64,000 nucleotides of DNA from Bufo bufo (taxonomy: Eukaryota; Chordata; Amphibia; Anura; Bufonidae). The stretch is taken from assembly GCF_905171765.1 (NCBI RefSeq), contig NC_053393.1:189623921-189687920 (forward strand). The letters run 5' to 3'. Below the pieces are notes generated by a model. The model made no database searches and had not been told where the DNA came from. It saw nothing but the letters and a program-made list of their open reading frames with translations. Positions within the stretch are counted from its first letter, which is position 1, and each line of letters begins with the position of its first letter. Of this stretch, positions 45,180 through 57,203 are shown in pieces. The translations under genes and the position numbers were made by a program.

Positions 45180-48100
45180 GGAGTGAGGTCCCATAGCACA
45201 GAATCAGGCTTCAAGTCACCCACCAATGGAGAAGGTCACTTACTATTATTTTGACAACAGCACCCAGACAAAGGAGAGAGGTCCCACAGCAGAGAACCAG
45301 GCATCATATCACCCACCACAGGAGTAGGCCACCATTTAGTTACTTTGACCCCTACACCCAGACGGAGGAGAGAGGTTACACAGCACAGAATCAGGCATTT
45401 AGATCACCCACCACAGGAGTAGGCCACCATTGAATCAGACCCCGGCAACCATGTCAGATGGCACAAGCATAAGCTTTATATTAATCAGCACAGGAGAAGG
45501 CGACTTTGACAGACTTTGACCCCTACACCCGGACGGAGGAGAGAGGTTTCAAAGCAGAGAATCAGGCATTTAGATCACCCACCACAGGAGTAGGCCCCAA
45601 TTTAATGGGACCCCGGCAACCATGTCAGATGGCACAACCATCAGCTTCATATCAATCAGCACAGGAGAAGGCGACTTTGAAAGACTTTGACCCCTACACC
45701 CAGACGGAGGAGAGAGGTTTCACAGCAGAGAATCAGGCATTTAGATCACCCACCACAGGAGTAGGCCCCCATTGAATCAGACCCTGGCAACCATGTCAGA
45801 TGGCACAACCATCAGCTTTATATCAATCAGCACAGGAGAAGGCGACTTTGAAAGACTTTGACCCCTACACCCAGATGGAGGAGAGAGGTTTCACAGCAGA
45901 GAATCAGGCATCATATCAACCACCACAGGAGAAGCCACCATTTAGTTACTTTGACCCCTGCACCAAGGAAGAGGAGAGAGGCACCACAGCACATATTCTG
46001 GCATCATATCAGCCACCACAGGAGAAGCCACCATTGAGTTACTTTGACCCCCGCACCCAGGAAGAGGAGAGAGGCACCACAGCACATATTCTGGCATCAT
46101 ATCAGCCACCACAGGAGAAGCCACCATTGAGTTACTTTGACCCCCGCACCCAGGAAGAGGAGAGAGGCACCACAGCACATATTCTGGCATCATATCAGCC
46201 ACCACAGGAGAAGCCACCATTGAGTTACTTTGACCCCTGCACCCAGGAAGAGGAGAGAGGCCCCACAGCACATATTCTGGCATCATATCAGCCACCACAG
46301 GAGAAGCCACCATTTAGTTACTTTGACCCCTTCACCCAAACAGAGGAGAGAGGTTCCACATCAGAGAATCAGGCATCATATCAACCACCACAGGAGTAGG
46401 CCACAATTTAATGGGACCCCGGCAACCATGTCAGATGGCACAACCATCAGCTTCATATCAATCAGCACAGGAGAAGGCGACTTTGAAAGACTTTGACCCC
46501 TACACCCAGACGGAGGAGAGAGGTTTCACAGCAGAGAATCAGGCATTTAGATCACCCACCACAGGAGTAGGCCCCCATTGAATCAGACCCTGGCAACCAT
46601 GTCAGATGGCACAACCATCAGCTTTATATCAATCAGCACAGGAGAAGGCGACTTTGAAAGACTTTGACCCCTACACCCAGATGGAGGAGAGAGGTTTCAC
46701 AGCAGAGAATCAGGCATCATATCAACCACCACAGGAGAAGCCACCATTTAGTTACTTTGACCCCTGCACCCAGGAAGAGGAGAGAGGCACCACAGCACAT
46801 ATTCTGGCATCATATCAGCCACCACAGGAGAAGCCACCACTGAGTTACTTTGACCCCCGCACCCAGGAAGAGGAGAGAGGCACCACAGCACATATTCTGG
46901 CATCATATCAGCCACCACAGGAGAAGCCACCATTGAGTTACTTTGACCCCCGCACCCAGGAAGAGGAGAGAGGCACCACAGCACATATTCTGGCATCATA
47001 TCAGCCACCACAGGAGAAGCCACCATTGAGTTACTTTGACCCCTGCACCCAGGAAGAGGAGAGAGGCCCCACAGCACATATTCTGGCATCATATCAGCCA
47101 CCACAGGAGAAGCCACCATTTAGTTACTTTGACCCCTTCACCCAAACAGAGGAGAGAGGTTCCACATCAGAGAATCAGGCATCATATCAACCACCACAGG
47201 AGTAGGCCACAATTTAATGGGACCCCGGCAACCATGTCAGATGGCACAACCATCAGCTTCATATCAATCAGCACAGGAGAAGGCGACTTTGAAAGACTTT
47301 GACCCCTACACCCAGACGGAGGAGAGAGGTTTCACAGCAGAGAATCAGGCATTTAGATCACCCACCACAGGAGTAGGCCCCCATTGAATCAGACCCTGGC
47401 AACCATGTCAGATGGCACAACCATCAGCTTTATATCAATCAGCACAGGAGAAGGCGACTTTGAAAGACTTTGACCCCTACACCCAGATGGAGGAGAGAGG
47501 TTTCACAGCAGAGAATCAGGCATCATATCAACCACCACAGGAGAAGCCACCATTTAGTTACTTTGACCCCTGCACCCAGGAAGAGGAGAGAGGCACCACA
47601 GCACATATTCTGGCATCATATCAGCCATCACAGGAGTAGCCACCATTGAGTTACTTTGACCCCCGCACCCAGGAAGAGGAGAGAGGCACCACAGCACATA
47701 TTCTGGCATCATATCAGCCACCACAGGAGAAGCCACCATTGAGTTACTTTGACCCCCGCACCCAGGAAGAGGAGAGAGGCACCACAGCACATATTCTGGC
47801 ATCATATCAGCCACCACAGGAGAAGCCACCATTGAGTTACTTTGACCCCTGCACCCAGGAAGAGGAGAGAGGCCCCACAGCACATATTCTGGCATCATAT
47901 CAGCCACCACAGGAGAAGCAACCATTTAGTTACTTTGACCCCTTCACCCAAACAGAGGAGAGAGGTTCCACATCAGAGAATCAGGCATCATATCAACCAC
48001 CACAGGAGTAGGCCACAATTTAATGGGACCCCGGCAACCATGTCAGATGGCACAACCATCAGCTTCATATCAATCAGCACAGGAGAAGGCGACTTTGAAA

Positions 48101-49700
48101 GACTTTGACCCCTACACCCAGACGGAGGAGAGAGGTTTCACAGCAGAGAATCAGGCATTTAGATCACCCACCACAGGAGTAGGCCCCCATTGAATCAGAC
48201 CCTGGCAACCATGTCAGATGGCACAACCATCAGCTTTATATCAATCAGCACAGGAGAAGCCACCATTGAGTTACTTTGACCCCTGCACCCAGGAAGAGGA
48301 GAGAGGCCCCACAGCACATATTCTGGCATCATATCAGCCACCACAGGAGAAGCCACCATTGAGTTACTTTGACCCCCGCACCCAGGAAGAGGAGAGAGGC
48401 ACCACAGCACATATTCTGGCATCATATCAGCCACCACAGGAGAAGCCACCATTGAGTTACTTTGACCCCTGCACCCAGGAAGAGGAGAGAGGCCCCACAG
48501 CACATATTCTGGCATCATACTAACCAACACAGGAGAAGCCACCATTGAGTTACTTTGACCCCTGCACCCAGGAAGAGGAGAGAGGCCCCACAGCACATAT
48601 TCTGGCATCATATCAGCCACCACAGGAGAAGCCACCATTGAGTTACTTTGACCCCCGCACCCAGGAAGAGGAGAGAGGCACCACAGCACATATTCTGGCA
48701 TCATATCAGCCACCACAGGAGAAGCCACCATTGAGTTACTTTGACCCCTGCACCCAGGAAGAGGAGAGAGGCCCCACAGCACATATTCTGGCATCATACT
48801 AACCACCACAGGAGAAGCCACCATTGAGTTACTTTGACCCCTGCACCCAGGAAGAGGAGAGAGGCCCCACAGCACATATTCTGGCATCATATCAGCCACC
48901 ACAGGAGAAGCCACCATTGAGTTACTTTGACCCCCGCACCCAGGAAGAGGAGAGAGGCACCACAGCACATATTCTGGCATCATATCAGCCACCACAGGAG
49001 AAGCCACCATTGAGTTACTTTGACCCCCGCACCCAGGAAGAGGAGAGAGGCACCACAGCACATATTCAGGCATCATATCACACACCACAGGAGAAGGCCT
49101 CTTTCAGTGATTTAGGCCTTTGGACCCAGACAGAGGAGAGAGGCACCACAGCACATATTCTGGCATCATATCAGCCACCACAGGAGAAGCCACCATTGAG
49201 TTACTTTGACCCCTGCACCCAGGAAGAGAAGAGAGGCACCACAGCACATATTCTGGCATCATATCAGCCACCACAGGAGAAGCCACCATTTAGTTACTTT
49301 GACCCCTTCACCCAAACAGAGGAGAGAGGTTCCACATCAGAGAATCAGGCATCATATCAACCACCACAGGAGTAGGCCACAATTTAGTTTATTTGACCCC
49401 TGCACCCAGGAAGAGGAGAGAGGCCCCACAGCACATATTCTGGCATCATATCACACACCACAGGAGAAGGCCTCTTTCAGTGATTTAGGCCTTTGGACCC
49501 AGACAGAGGAGAGAGGTCAGAGATTAGCTTCATATCCCCCAGCACAGCAGAAGACCGCTTTATTTGACTTAGGCCTCAGCACCCAGACAGAAGACAGAGG
49601 TAGCATGGCAGAGGTTATGGCTTCATGTCACCCGTTAGTTTAACCGGCCACTTTCATCTGGTTAGGCCCCGGCGCCCAGACAGAGAAGAGTTTCATTCAA
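45180..49700. repeat. 93-bp minisatellite with 806-bp higher-order units (hAT copy 1)
   Basis: The basic unit contains GAGTTACTTTGACCCC, CACCCAGGAAGAGGAGAGAG and CAGCCACCACAGGAGAAG and repeats every 93 bases. A longer pattern with ATGTCAGATGGCACAACCAT recurs at 806-bp spacing (45635, 46441, 47247, 48053) almost unchanged. The left-most units are more diverged. Both strands stay open for long stretches because 93 is a multiple of three. Confidence 0.93.
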
Positions 49701-49780
49701 CTGTGGGTTTCATAAAATTTGTATCAAATAAAGAAGTGGCCCGTAGCACAACAAGACATGTTTTAGGCAGTTAATAAGGA

Positions 49781-52700
49781 CTACTCTGCACAAGGGAGGG
49801 ACAGGTCCTGTGGGATCCATGCCTGGTTCATCTTTATGAAGGTCAGCTTGTCCACGTTGGCTGTGGACAGGCGGCTGCGCTTGTCAGTAATGACGCCCCC
49901 TGCCGTGCTGAATACGCGTTCAGATAAAACGCTGGCCGCCGGGCAGGAAAGCACCTCCAAGGCATAACATGCTAACTCTGGCCACGTGGACAATTACGAA
50001 ACCCAGTAGTTGAATGGGGCCGAACCATCCGTCAGGATGTGGAGGGGTGTGCAGACATACTGTTCAACCATGTTAGTGAAATGCTGCCTCCTGCTAACAC
50101 GTTCCGTATCAGGTGTCGGTGCAGATAGCTGTGGCGTGGAGACAAAACTTTTCCACATTTCTGCCATGCTAACCCTGCCCTCAGATGAGCTGGCCGTGAC
50201 ACAGCTGCGTTGGCGACCTCTTGCCACTCCTCTGCCTTCACCTTCCACCTGTTCCCCTGTGACATGTGGGAATGCTCTCAAGAGCGCCTCTATCAGCGTG
50301 CGCTTGTACTCGCGCATCTTACGGTCGCGCTCCAGTTCAGGAATTAAAGTGGGCACATTGTCTTTATACCGGGGATCCAGCAGGGTGGCCACCCAGTAGT
50401 CTGCACACGTTAAAACGTGGGCAACTCTGCTGTCGTTGCGCAGGCATTGGAGCATATATTCGCTCATGTGGGCCAGGCTACCCATGGGTAAGGACAAGCT
50501 GTCCTCTGTGGGAGGCGTATCGTCATCGTCCACCGTATCCCACCAGCCACGCACCAGTGATGGGCCTGGGCTGCCACCCCGCTGTGAACTTGCGTCATCC
50601 TCGTCCCCCTCCACCTCCTCCTCCTCCTCGTCCTCCAGTACAGTGCCTTGGCTGGCGACTTGTGAACCTGTCCTCTGCTGCTTAAACAAACCTCCCTCTG
50701 AGCCACTTCGAACAGACTGGCCCGAAAGTGTTAGAAACGAGCCCTCATCCTCCTCCTCCTCCTCCACCTGGGCCACCTCCTCTAACATCATTGCCCTAAG
50801 TGTTTTCTCAAGGAGACATAGAAGTGGTATTGTAACGCTGATAACAGTGTCATCGCCACTGGCCATGTTGGTGGAGTACTCGAAACAGCGCAGCAGGGCA
50901 CACAGGTCTCGCATGGAGGCCCAATCATTGGTGGTGAAGTGGTGCTGTTCGGCAGTACGACTGACGCGAGCGTGCTGCAGCTGAAACTCCACTATGGCCT
51001 GCTGCTGCTCGCACAGTCTCTCCAGCATGTGCAAGGTGGAGTTCCACCGGGTGGGCACGTCGCATATGAGGCGGTGAGCGGGAAGGCCGAAGTTCCGCTG
51101 TAGCGCAGACAGGCGAGCAGCGGCAGGATGTGAACGGCGGAAGCGCGCACAGACGGCCCGCACTTTATGCAGCAGCTCTGACATGTTGGGGTAGTGGTGA
51201 ATGAACCTCTGCACCACCAAGTTCAGCACATGCGCCAGGCAAGGGATGTGCGTCAAACCGGCTAGTCCCAGAGCTGCCACGAGATTTCGCCCATTATCGC
51301 ATACCACCAGGCCTGGCTTGAGGCCCACCGGCAGAAACCACTCGTCGGTCTGTTGTTCAATACCCCGCCACAACTCCTGTGCGGTGTGGGGCCTGTCCCC
51401 CAAACATATGAGTTTCAGAATGGCCTGCTGACGTTTACCCCGGGCTGTGCTGAAGTTGGTGGTGAAGGTGTGTGGCTGACCGGATGAGCTGGTGGAAGCA
51501 GTGGAGGAGGAAGCCGAGTAGGAGGAGGAGGCTACAGGAGGCAGAGAATGATGCCCTGCGATCCTAGGGGGCGGAAGGACGTGCGCCAAGGAACTGTCCG
51601 CCGGGGGCCCAGCCGCCACTACATTCATCCAGTGTGCAGTTAGTGAGATATAGCGTCCCTGGCCGTGCTTACTGGTCCACGTATCTGTGGTTAGGTGGAC
51701 CTTGCCACAAATGGCGTTGCGCAGTGCACACTTGATTTTATCGGACACTTGCATGTGCAGGGAAGGCACGGCTGTCTTGGAGAAGTAGTGGCGGCTGGGA
51801 ACCACATACTGCGGTACAGCCATGGCCATCAGCTGTTTGAAGCTGTCTGTGTCCACCAGCCGGAATGACAGCATTTCAAAGGCCAGCAGTTTAGAAATGC
51901 TGGCGTTCAGGCCAAGGGCTCGAGGGTGACTCGGGGGGAATTTGCGCTTCCTCTCTAAGGTTTGAGATATTGAGAGCTGAACGCTGCTGTGTGATATAGT
52001 GGAGACGCTAGTTGACGGTGGCGGTGGTGGTGGTGTCGGTGGCACATCCTCTGTTTGCTGCTCGGCAGGTGGCAACATTCCTCTCGAGGCGGAAGCCGAG
52101 GCAGCAGCGGTAGAGGGAGCAGGGGGAGCCTCAGCGAGTGCCTGGTTTTTAAGGTGTGTACCCCACTGCAGTTCATGCTTTGCATGTAGATGCCTGGTCA
52201 TGCAGGTTGTGCTGAGGTTCAGAACGTTAATGCCTCGCCTCAGGCTCTGATGGCAGAGCGTGCAAGTCACTCGGGTCTTGTCGGTAGGACATTGTTTAAA
52301 GAAGTGCCATGCCAGGGAACTCTTTGAAGCTGCCTTTGTGGGGCTGGGTCCCTGTTGGCGATGTCCAGTAGCAGGCGAACTCTGGGGGCGGCGGCTCGTC
52401 TGCTTTGGCCCCCTGCTCCCTCTTTGGCTTTGCTGTTGTCTCGGTCTCACCACTACCTCTTCCTCTGAACTGTGAAAGTCATCGCCACGACCTTCAGTCC
52501 ATGTGGGGTCTAAGACCTCATCGTCCTCTGCATCGTCTTCCACCCAGTCTCCATCCCTGACCTCCTCCTGTTCAGTCTGCACACTGCAAAAAGACGCGGC
52601 AGTGGGCACCTGTGTTTCGTCATCATCAGAGAGTCGGTGACTCTGCTGTGGTGGTATTCCCATGTCCTCTTCATCTGGAGACATAAGTGGTTGTGCGTCA

Positions 52701-53161
52701 GTGCATGGTATGTCTTCCTCCACTGGGGAAGGGCTAGGTGGACGCCCCTGGGAAACCCTGGAAGCAGAGTCTTCAAACAGAAGAAGAGACTGCTGCATAA
52801 CTTGTGTCTCAGACCGTTTCCCTGATATGCTTGGGGGTGATGTGACAGACTGATGGGCTTGGTTTTCAGGTGCCACCTGTGCGCTTTCCGCAGAAGACTG
52901 GGTGGAAGACCATGTGGTGAACGTGCTGGAAGCACTGTCGGCCACCCAATCGATTAATGCCTGTACCTGCTCAGGCCTTACCATCCTAAGAGCGTCATTG
53001 GGCCCCACGAGATATTGCAGTACATTCTGCCGGCTAGTTGAGGGAGTTCGTTCCCTACTGTGTGCGCCTGGGGCCGAACGGCCACGTCCTCTACCAGCAA
53101 CAGAGGCTCCACGGACACCACCACGACCGCGTCCTCGTCCCTTAATAGTATTTTTCTTCAT
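49781..53161 (-). pseudogene. hAT transposase with BED finger, single stop codon
   Basis: This is the mobilising enzyme of the giant hAT element. From ATG 53161 the frame runs 1,055 codons to a lone TAA (49994-49996), then stays open 70 more codons to 49781; copy 2 has Lys at the stop position. Parts: Arg-Gly-rich N-terminus (GRGRGRGGVRG, residues 8-28), acidic/Ser-Pro region, BED-type zinc finger (CTLC near 300-303 with HLHAKH near 324-329), Pro/Ser linker, catalytic block (TTDTWTSKHGQGRY near 491), second acidic block with C-x2-H (VVCDNGRNL near 620; CLAH near 641), PTRWNST (near 703), and after the stop the dimerisation domain with the probable catalytic Glu (VLSERVFSTAGG). At about 1,126 residues it is longer than usual hAT transposases, mainly from the N-terminal 290 residues. 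The stop would remove the catalytic Glu. Confidence 0.92.
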
Positions 53162-53203
53162 TGTTGCGATTCAACTCGCACCACAATGAAATATATTATT
53201 TTT

Positions 53204-54835
53204 TATAAGCAAAATCCCCTCACTGGAATACTTTCAGTCTTTTGACTGTATGGATTACAGATGGAATGACTGTTATATGTGAGTACCGCTTTCTTTGACA
53301 GATTCTAGTATGGGTACATATATGTTTTCCCAACCCCAGCACATTAGTTTGCTAATTCCAGATGTATGAAACGCAGGCCTAACTGTATCTAGTATATTGA
53401 ACGCCAGATAAACTAACTTGGCCTTTTTTAAATAAAAAAAATTCCCTCACTGGAATACTTTCAGTCTTTTGACTGTATGGATTACAGATGGAATGACTGT
53501 TATATGTGAGTACCGCTTTCTTTGACAGATTCTAGTATGGGTACATATATGTTTTCCCAACCCCAGCACATTAGTTTGCTAATTCCAGATGTATGAAACG
53601 CAGGCCTAACTGTATCTAGTATATTGAACGCCAGATAAACTAACTTGGCCTTTTTTAAATAAAAAAAATTCCCTCACTGGAATACTTTCAGTCTTTTGAC
53701 TGTATGGATTACAGATGGAATGACTGTTATATGTGAGTACCGCTTTCTTTGACAGATTCTAATATGGGTACATATATGTTTTCCCAACCCCAGCACATTA
53801 GTTTGCTAATTCCAGATGTATGAAACGCAGGCCTAACTGTATCTAGTATATTGAACGCCAGATAAACTAACTTGGCCTTTTTTAAATAAAAAAAATTCCC
53901 TCACTGGAATACTTTCAGTCTTTTGACTGTATGGATTACAGATGGAATGACTGTTATATGTGAGTACCGCTTTCTTTGACAGATTCTAGTATGGGTACAT
54001 ATATGTTTTCCCAACCCCAGCACATTAGTTTGCTAATTCCAGATGTATGAAACGCAGGCCTAACTGTATCTAGTATATTGAACGCCAGATAAACTAACTT
54101 GGCCTTTTTTAAATAAAAAAAAAATTCCCTCACTGGAATACTTTCAGTCTTTTGACTGTATGGATTACAGATGGAATGACTGTTATATGTGAGTACCGCT
54201 TTCTTTGACAGATTCTAGTATGGGTACATATATGTTTTCCCAACCCCAGCACATTAGTTTGCTAATTCCAGATGTATGAAACGCAGGCCTAACTGTATCT
54301 AGTATATTGAACGCCAGATAAACTAACTTGGCCTTTTTTAAATAAAAAAAAAATTCCCTCACTGGAATACTTTCAGTCTTTTGACTGTATGGATTACAGA
54401 TGGAATGACTGTTATATGTGAGTACCGCTTTCTTTGACAGATTCTAGTATGGGTACATATATGTTTTCCCAACCCCAGCACATTAGTTTGCTAATTCCAG
54501 ATGTATGAAACGCAGGCCTAACTGTATCTAGTATATTGAACGCCAGATAAACTAACTTGGCCTTTTTTAAATAAAAAAAATTCCCTCACTGGAATACTTT
54601 CAGTCTTTTGACTGTATGGATTACAGATGGAATGACTGTTATATGTGAGTACCGCTTTCTTTGACAGATTCTAGTATGGGTACATATATGTTTTCCCAAC
54701 CCCAGCACATTAGTTTGCTAATTCCAGATGTATGAAACGCAGGCCTAACTGTATCTAGTATATTGAACGCCAGATAAACTAACTTGGCCTTTTTTAAATA
54801 AAAAAAATTCCCTCACTGGAATACTGTGGCAGCTT
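53204..54835. repeat. 227-bp tandem array of hAT copy 1, about 7 units
   Basis: CACTGGAATACTTTCAGTCT recurs at 53221, 53448, 53675 and onward every 227-230 bases. Units are nearly identical; differences are mostly in the length of an A-run after AAATAAA. It lies just upstream of the transposase start, where the promoter would be. Confidence 0.95.
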
Positions 54836-55366
54836 CTGCTGCAGCACTACAAGTCGCAAAATGGCGGCCGGCGGTCAGCCCAGGTACATGTGGATGGAAA
54901 AATCACTCTGGCCACTCTAAAAATAGCCAATCCCTATCAAAAAAGCAGCTCAGCTGCAGTTGTTCAGATGAATCACAGGTGGAGGAGAGAAATTTGCTTC
55001 CAGTTATTCAATTATCCCTGCCTATTCTCGCCCTAGCATCAGCTGCGTCTATCCCTGTTCTATTCACATCGGGAGTGAGCACGTCCCGACGTGCGCACAA
55101 GCTTATAAAGAGGCTGAGTCACATGCTGCACTTGGCCAATCACAGCCTTGCCAATAGTAGGCATGGCTGCGATGGCATCTTAGGGCAAGTAGTATGATGC
55201 ATGTTGATTGGCTGCTTTGCAGCCTTTCAAAATGCGCCAAAATACATGCCGAACGACGAACCCGAACCCAAACTTTTACGAAAAAGTTCGGGTTCGGGTC
55301 CGTGTCACGAACACCCCAAAATTCGGTACGGACCCGAACTATGCTCGAACTGTTCGCTCAACACTA

Positions 55367-55865
55367 CTCATCTCCACTACAAATAGGAAAAAGAGGCTAC
55401 AATTTGCACAAGCTCACCAAAATTGGACTGTTGAAGACTGGAAAAATGTTGCCTGGTCTGATGAGTCTCGATTTCTGTTGAGACATTGAAATGGTAGAGT
55501 CTGAATTTGGCGTAAACAGAATGAGAACATGTATCCATCCTCTGATGGCTACTTCCAGCAGGATAATGCACATGTCACAAAGCTCGAATCATTTCAAATT
55601 GGTTTCTTGAACATGACAATGAGTTCACTGTACTAAAATGGCCCCCACAGTCACCAGATCTCAACCCAATAGAGCATCTTTGGGATGTGGTGGAACGGGA
55701 GCTTCGTGCCCTGGATGTGCATCCCTCAAATCTCCATCAACTGCAAGATGCTATCCTATCAATATGGCCCAACATTTCTAAAGAATGCTATGAGCACCTT
55801 GTTGAATCAATGCCACGTAGAATTAAGGCAGTTCTGAAGGCAAAAGGGGGTCCAACACCGTATTA
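55367..55865 (+). pseudogene. Tc1 transposase C-terminal fragment
   Basis: In shifting frames: [20 protein letters not shown], then [11 protein letters not shown] (first catalytic D), then [11 protein letters not shown] (second D), and near 55640 the Pro-Pro-x-Ser-Pro-Asp and Glu block by nucleotide similarity. It stops around 55866 at the expected Tc1 end. Compared with a full Tc1 transposase, the segment between the DNA-binding domain and the first D, and part of the core, are missing. Confidence 0.8.
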
Positions 55866-55900
55866 GTATGGTGTTCCTAATAATTCTTTAGGTGAGTGTA

Positions 55901-57203
55901 TATTCAATGGAATCCAAAATAAAAATATTTAGGTTGGAAGGTGAATATATATCCTCGTCCAGAAAGCCTTTAACTGTCGTTAGGCTTACATGGTGCTGGA
56001 TGTTATTGTATAGGGCCGAGATGTCCAATGTCACCCATAGCAACCCAGGTTCCCACTTAATATCCTGTAGGAGTAGGATCAGGTAGCTGGAATCTCTCAA
56101 ATATGATGGTAAATGCTGTACATACCTCTGTAGGGTATGATCTATGTAAGCAGATAAGATTGATGTTAGTGAATCGATCCCTGAAATGATTGGACGTCCT
56201 GGGGGGTTGGTAATGCTTTTATGGATTTTTGGTAGGAAATAAAAATATGGAATGGATGGAAATGCAATCTTCAGGAACTGGGTCTCCTTTTTCGTGAGGA
56301 TTTCTTCTGTGTAACCCCTATCTATAAGGGTGATTAGAGTCTTCTTAAAAGATTCCGTTGGGTCTCCTGGGAGTTTCATATATTAGCCTTTGTCGGACAG
56401 AATTCTCATGGCTTCAATATGGTAAGCGCCAGAGTCGAGAATAACTATCCCCCCTCCTTTGTCTGCATTTTTGATGACTATTTCTTTGTTGAATTTCAAG
56501 GAGATGGCTTTTTCTTGGGCTCTAGTGAGGTCGCGTTTTGGTTTCATTTCTTTCAGGTTAGAATTGACCAGGCTATTCAGATCGGTAAGTACCATGTTAT
56601 AGAATGTCTCTAGATGTGGACCGCGGTGTTCAATTGGATAAAAAGTAGATTGTGGGTGAATTGAGATGGAATGGGGTGTTCAAAGAGATCATCTATTCGG
56701 GCATCTACTGTATATCATCTTCCTCTTTTGTGACAATTGGGGAGTTAGTAGTGGTTTGGATGATGGAATTAGGGCCAAGTTCTTTTAATGTGAAATGTCG
56801 TTTCAGAGTCAATTTGCGTAGATATTGATTCAGGTCGACAAATAATTCAAACATGTCGGGCCCCTTTGTGGGACAGAATAATAGCCCTTTTGAGAGTACT
56901 TAAACCTCAATAGTGCTAATATTATAGCTTGAGAGGTTAAATATTCCTTTTTCATTTAGGTGTTTACTTGGTTCTGATGTTGACTCGGCTGTTCAGGTCG
57001 TGATTTTTTGACGTCTGGACCTGCCTTTCTTTCCTCCTCTACATCCTCTTTGTCGGACGTGACTCTTTAGTTTTTTCGGGAGAGTGGCTGGATTGGACTG
57101 TAAAACTGGGTTATTTTCCAATTCCGCTATGAGCATATGTTCTGAAAAGGATTGGATTGAGTCGGTGGTGAATTTACCAAATATGGAGATAGTAGCTGGA
57201 TCG
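55901..57203 (-). pseudogene. Penelope-like ORF N-terminus and RT first half
   Basis: 56379-55901 encodes the RT fingers and palm start: YFYFLPKIHKS, PGRPIISGIDSLTS, then VTLDISALYNNIQH with the first catalytic Asp. Upstream, 56595-56383 includes NADKGGGIVILDSGAYH, a conserved pre-RT block. Further upstream the frame is decayed, with a basic stretch (GGKKGRSRRQK near 57010) in the N-terminal region. The 56379 frame is stopped from the upstream block by one codon near 56380. The second half of the RT lies at 44565 beyond the inserted Tc1. Confidence 0.87.

Larger units (their letters stand above)
44892..55366 (-). mobile_element. Giant hAT element, copy 1 (complete, 10.5 kb)
   Basis: The termini are TAGAGTTGAGCGAAC (44892) and CTCAACACTA (ending 55366), inverted with one mismatch in the first 12 bases, flanked by perfect 8-bp duplications CTCATCTC at 44884-44891 and 55367-55374. 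The order is: subterminal GTTCGGG/CCCGAAC clusters, 93-bp minisatellite (45180-49700), minus-strand BED-finger transposase (53161-49781), 227-bp array (53204-54835), unique right-end sequence, and a second CCCGAAC cluster. TIR, TSD length and transposase all fit the hAT superfamily. Confidence 0.93.
44568..55898 (+). mobile_element. Tc1 element interrupted by hAT copy 1
   Basis: Ends CACTCACCTAAAGAATTATT and its complement (55879-55898) are each flanked by TA. The host Penelope-like frame is restored when the element and one TA are removed. Its own length without the hAT is about 0.85 kb, shorter than a full Tc1, so it was already internally deleted. Confidence 0.9.
43283..57203 (-). mobile_element. 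Penelope-like retroelement 1, interrupted by Tc1 and hAT
   Basis: Coding pieces lie on the minus strand at 57200-55901 and 44565-43283. Removing the Tc1 element at 44568-55898 and one TA rejoins the reverse transcriptase frame exactly across the site. The 3' part is lost where a Tc1 fragment abuts at 43283, and the 5' edge meets an oppositely oriented Penelope-like fragment near 57203. Many stops and shifts show that it is old. Confidence 0.87.

Noticed and set aside
48195..49088. 297-codon minus-strand open frame in the 93-bp array
   Set aside because: It is the antisense of the satellite that is also open on the plus strand; both cannot be taken as genes on present evidence.
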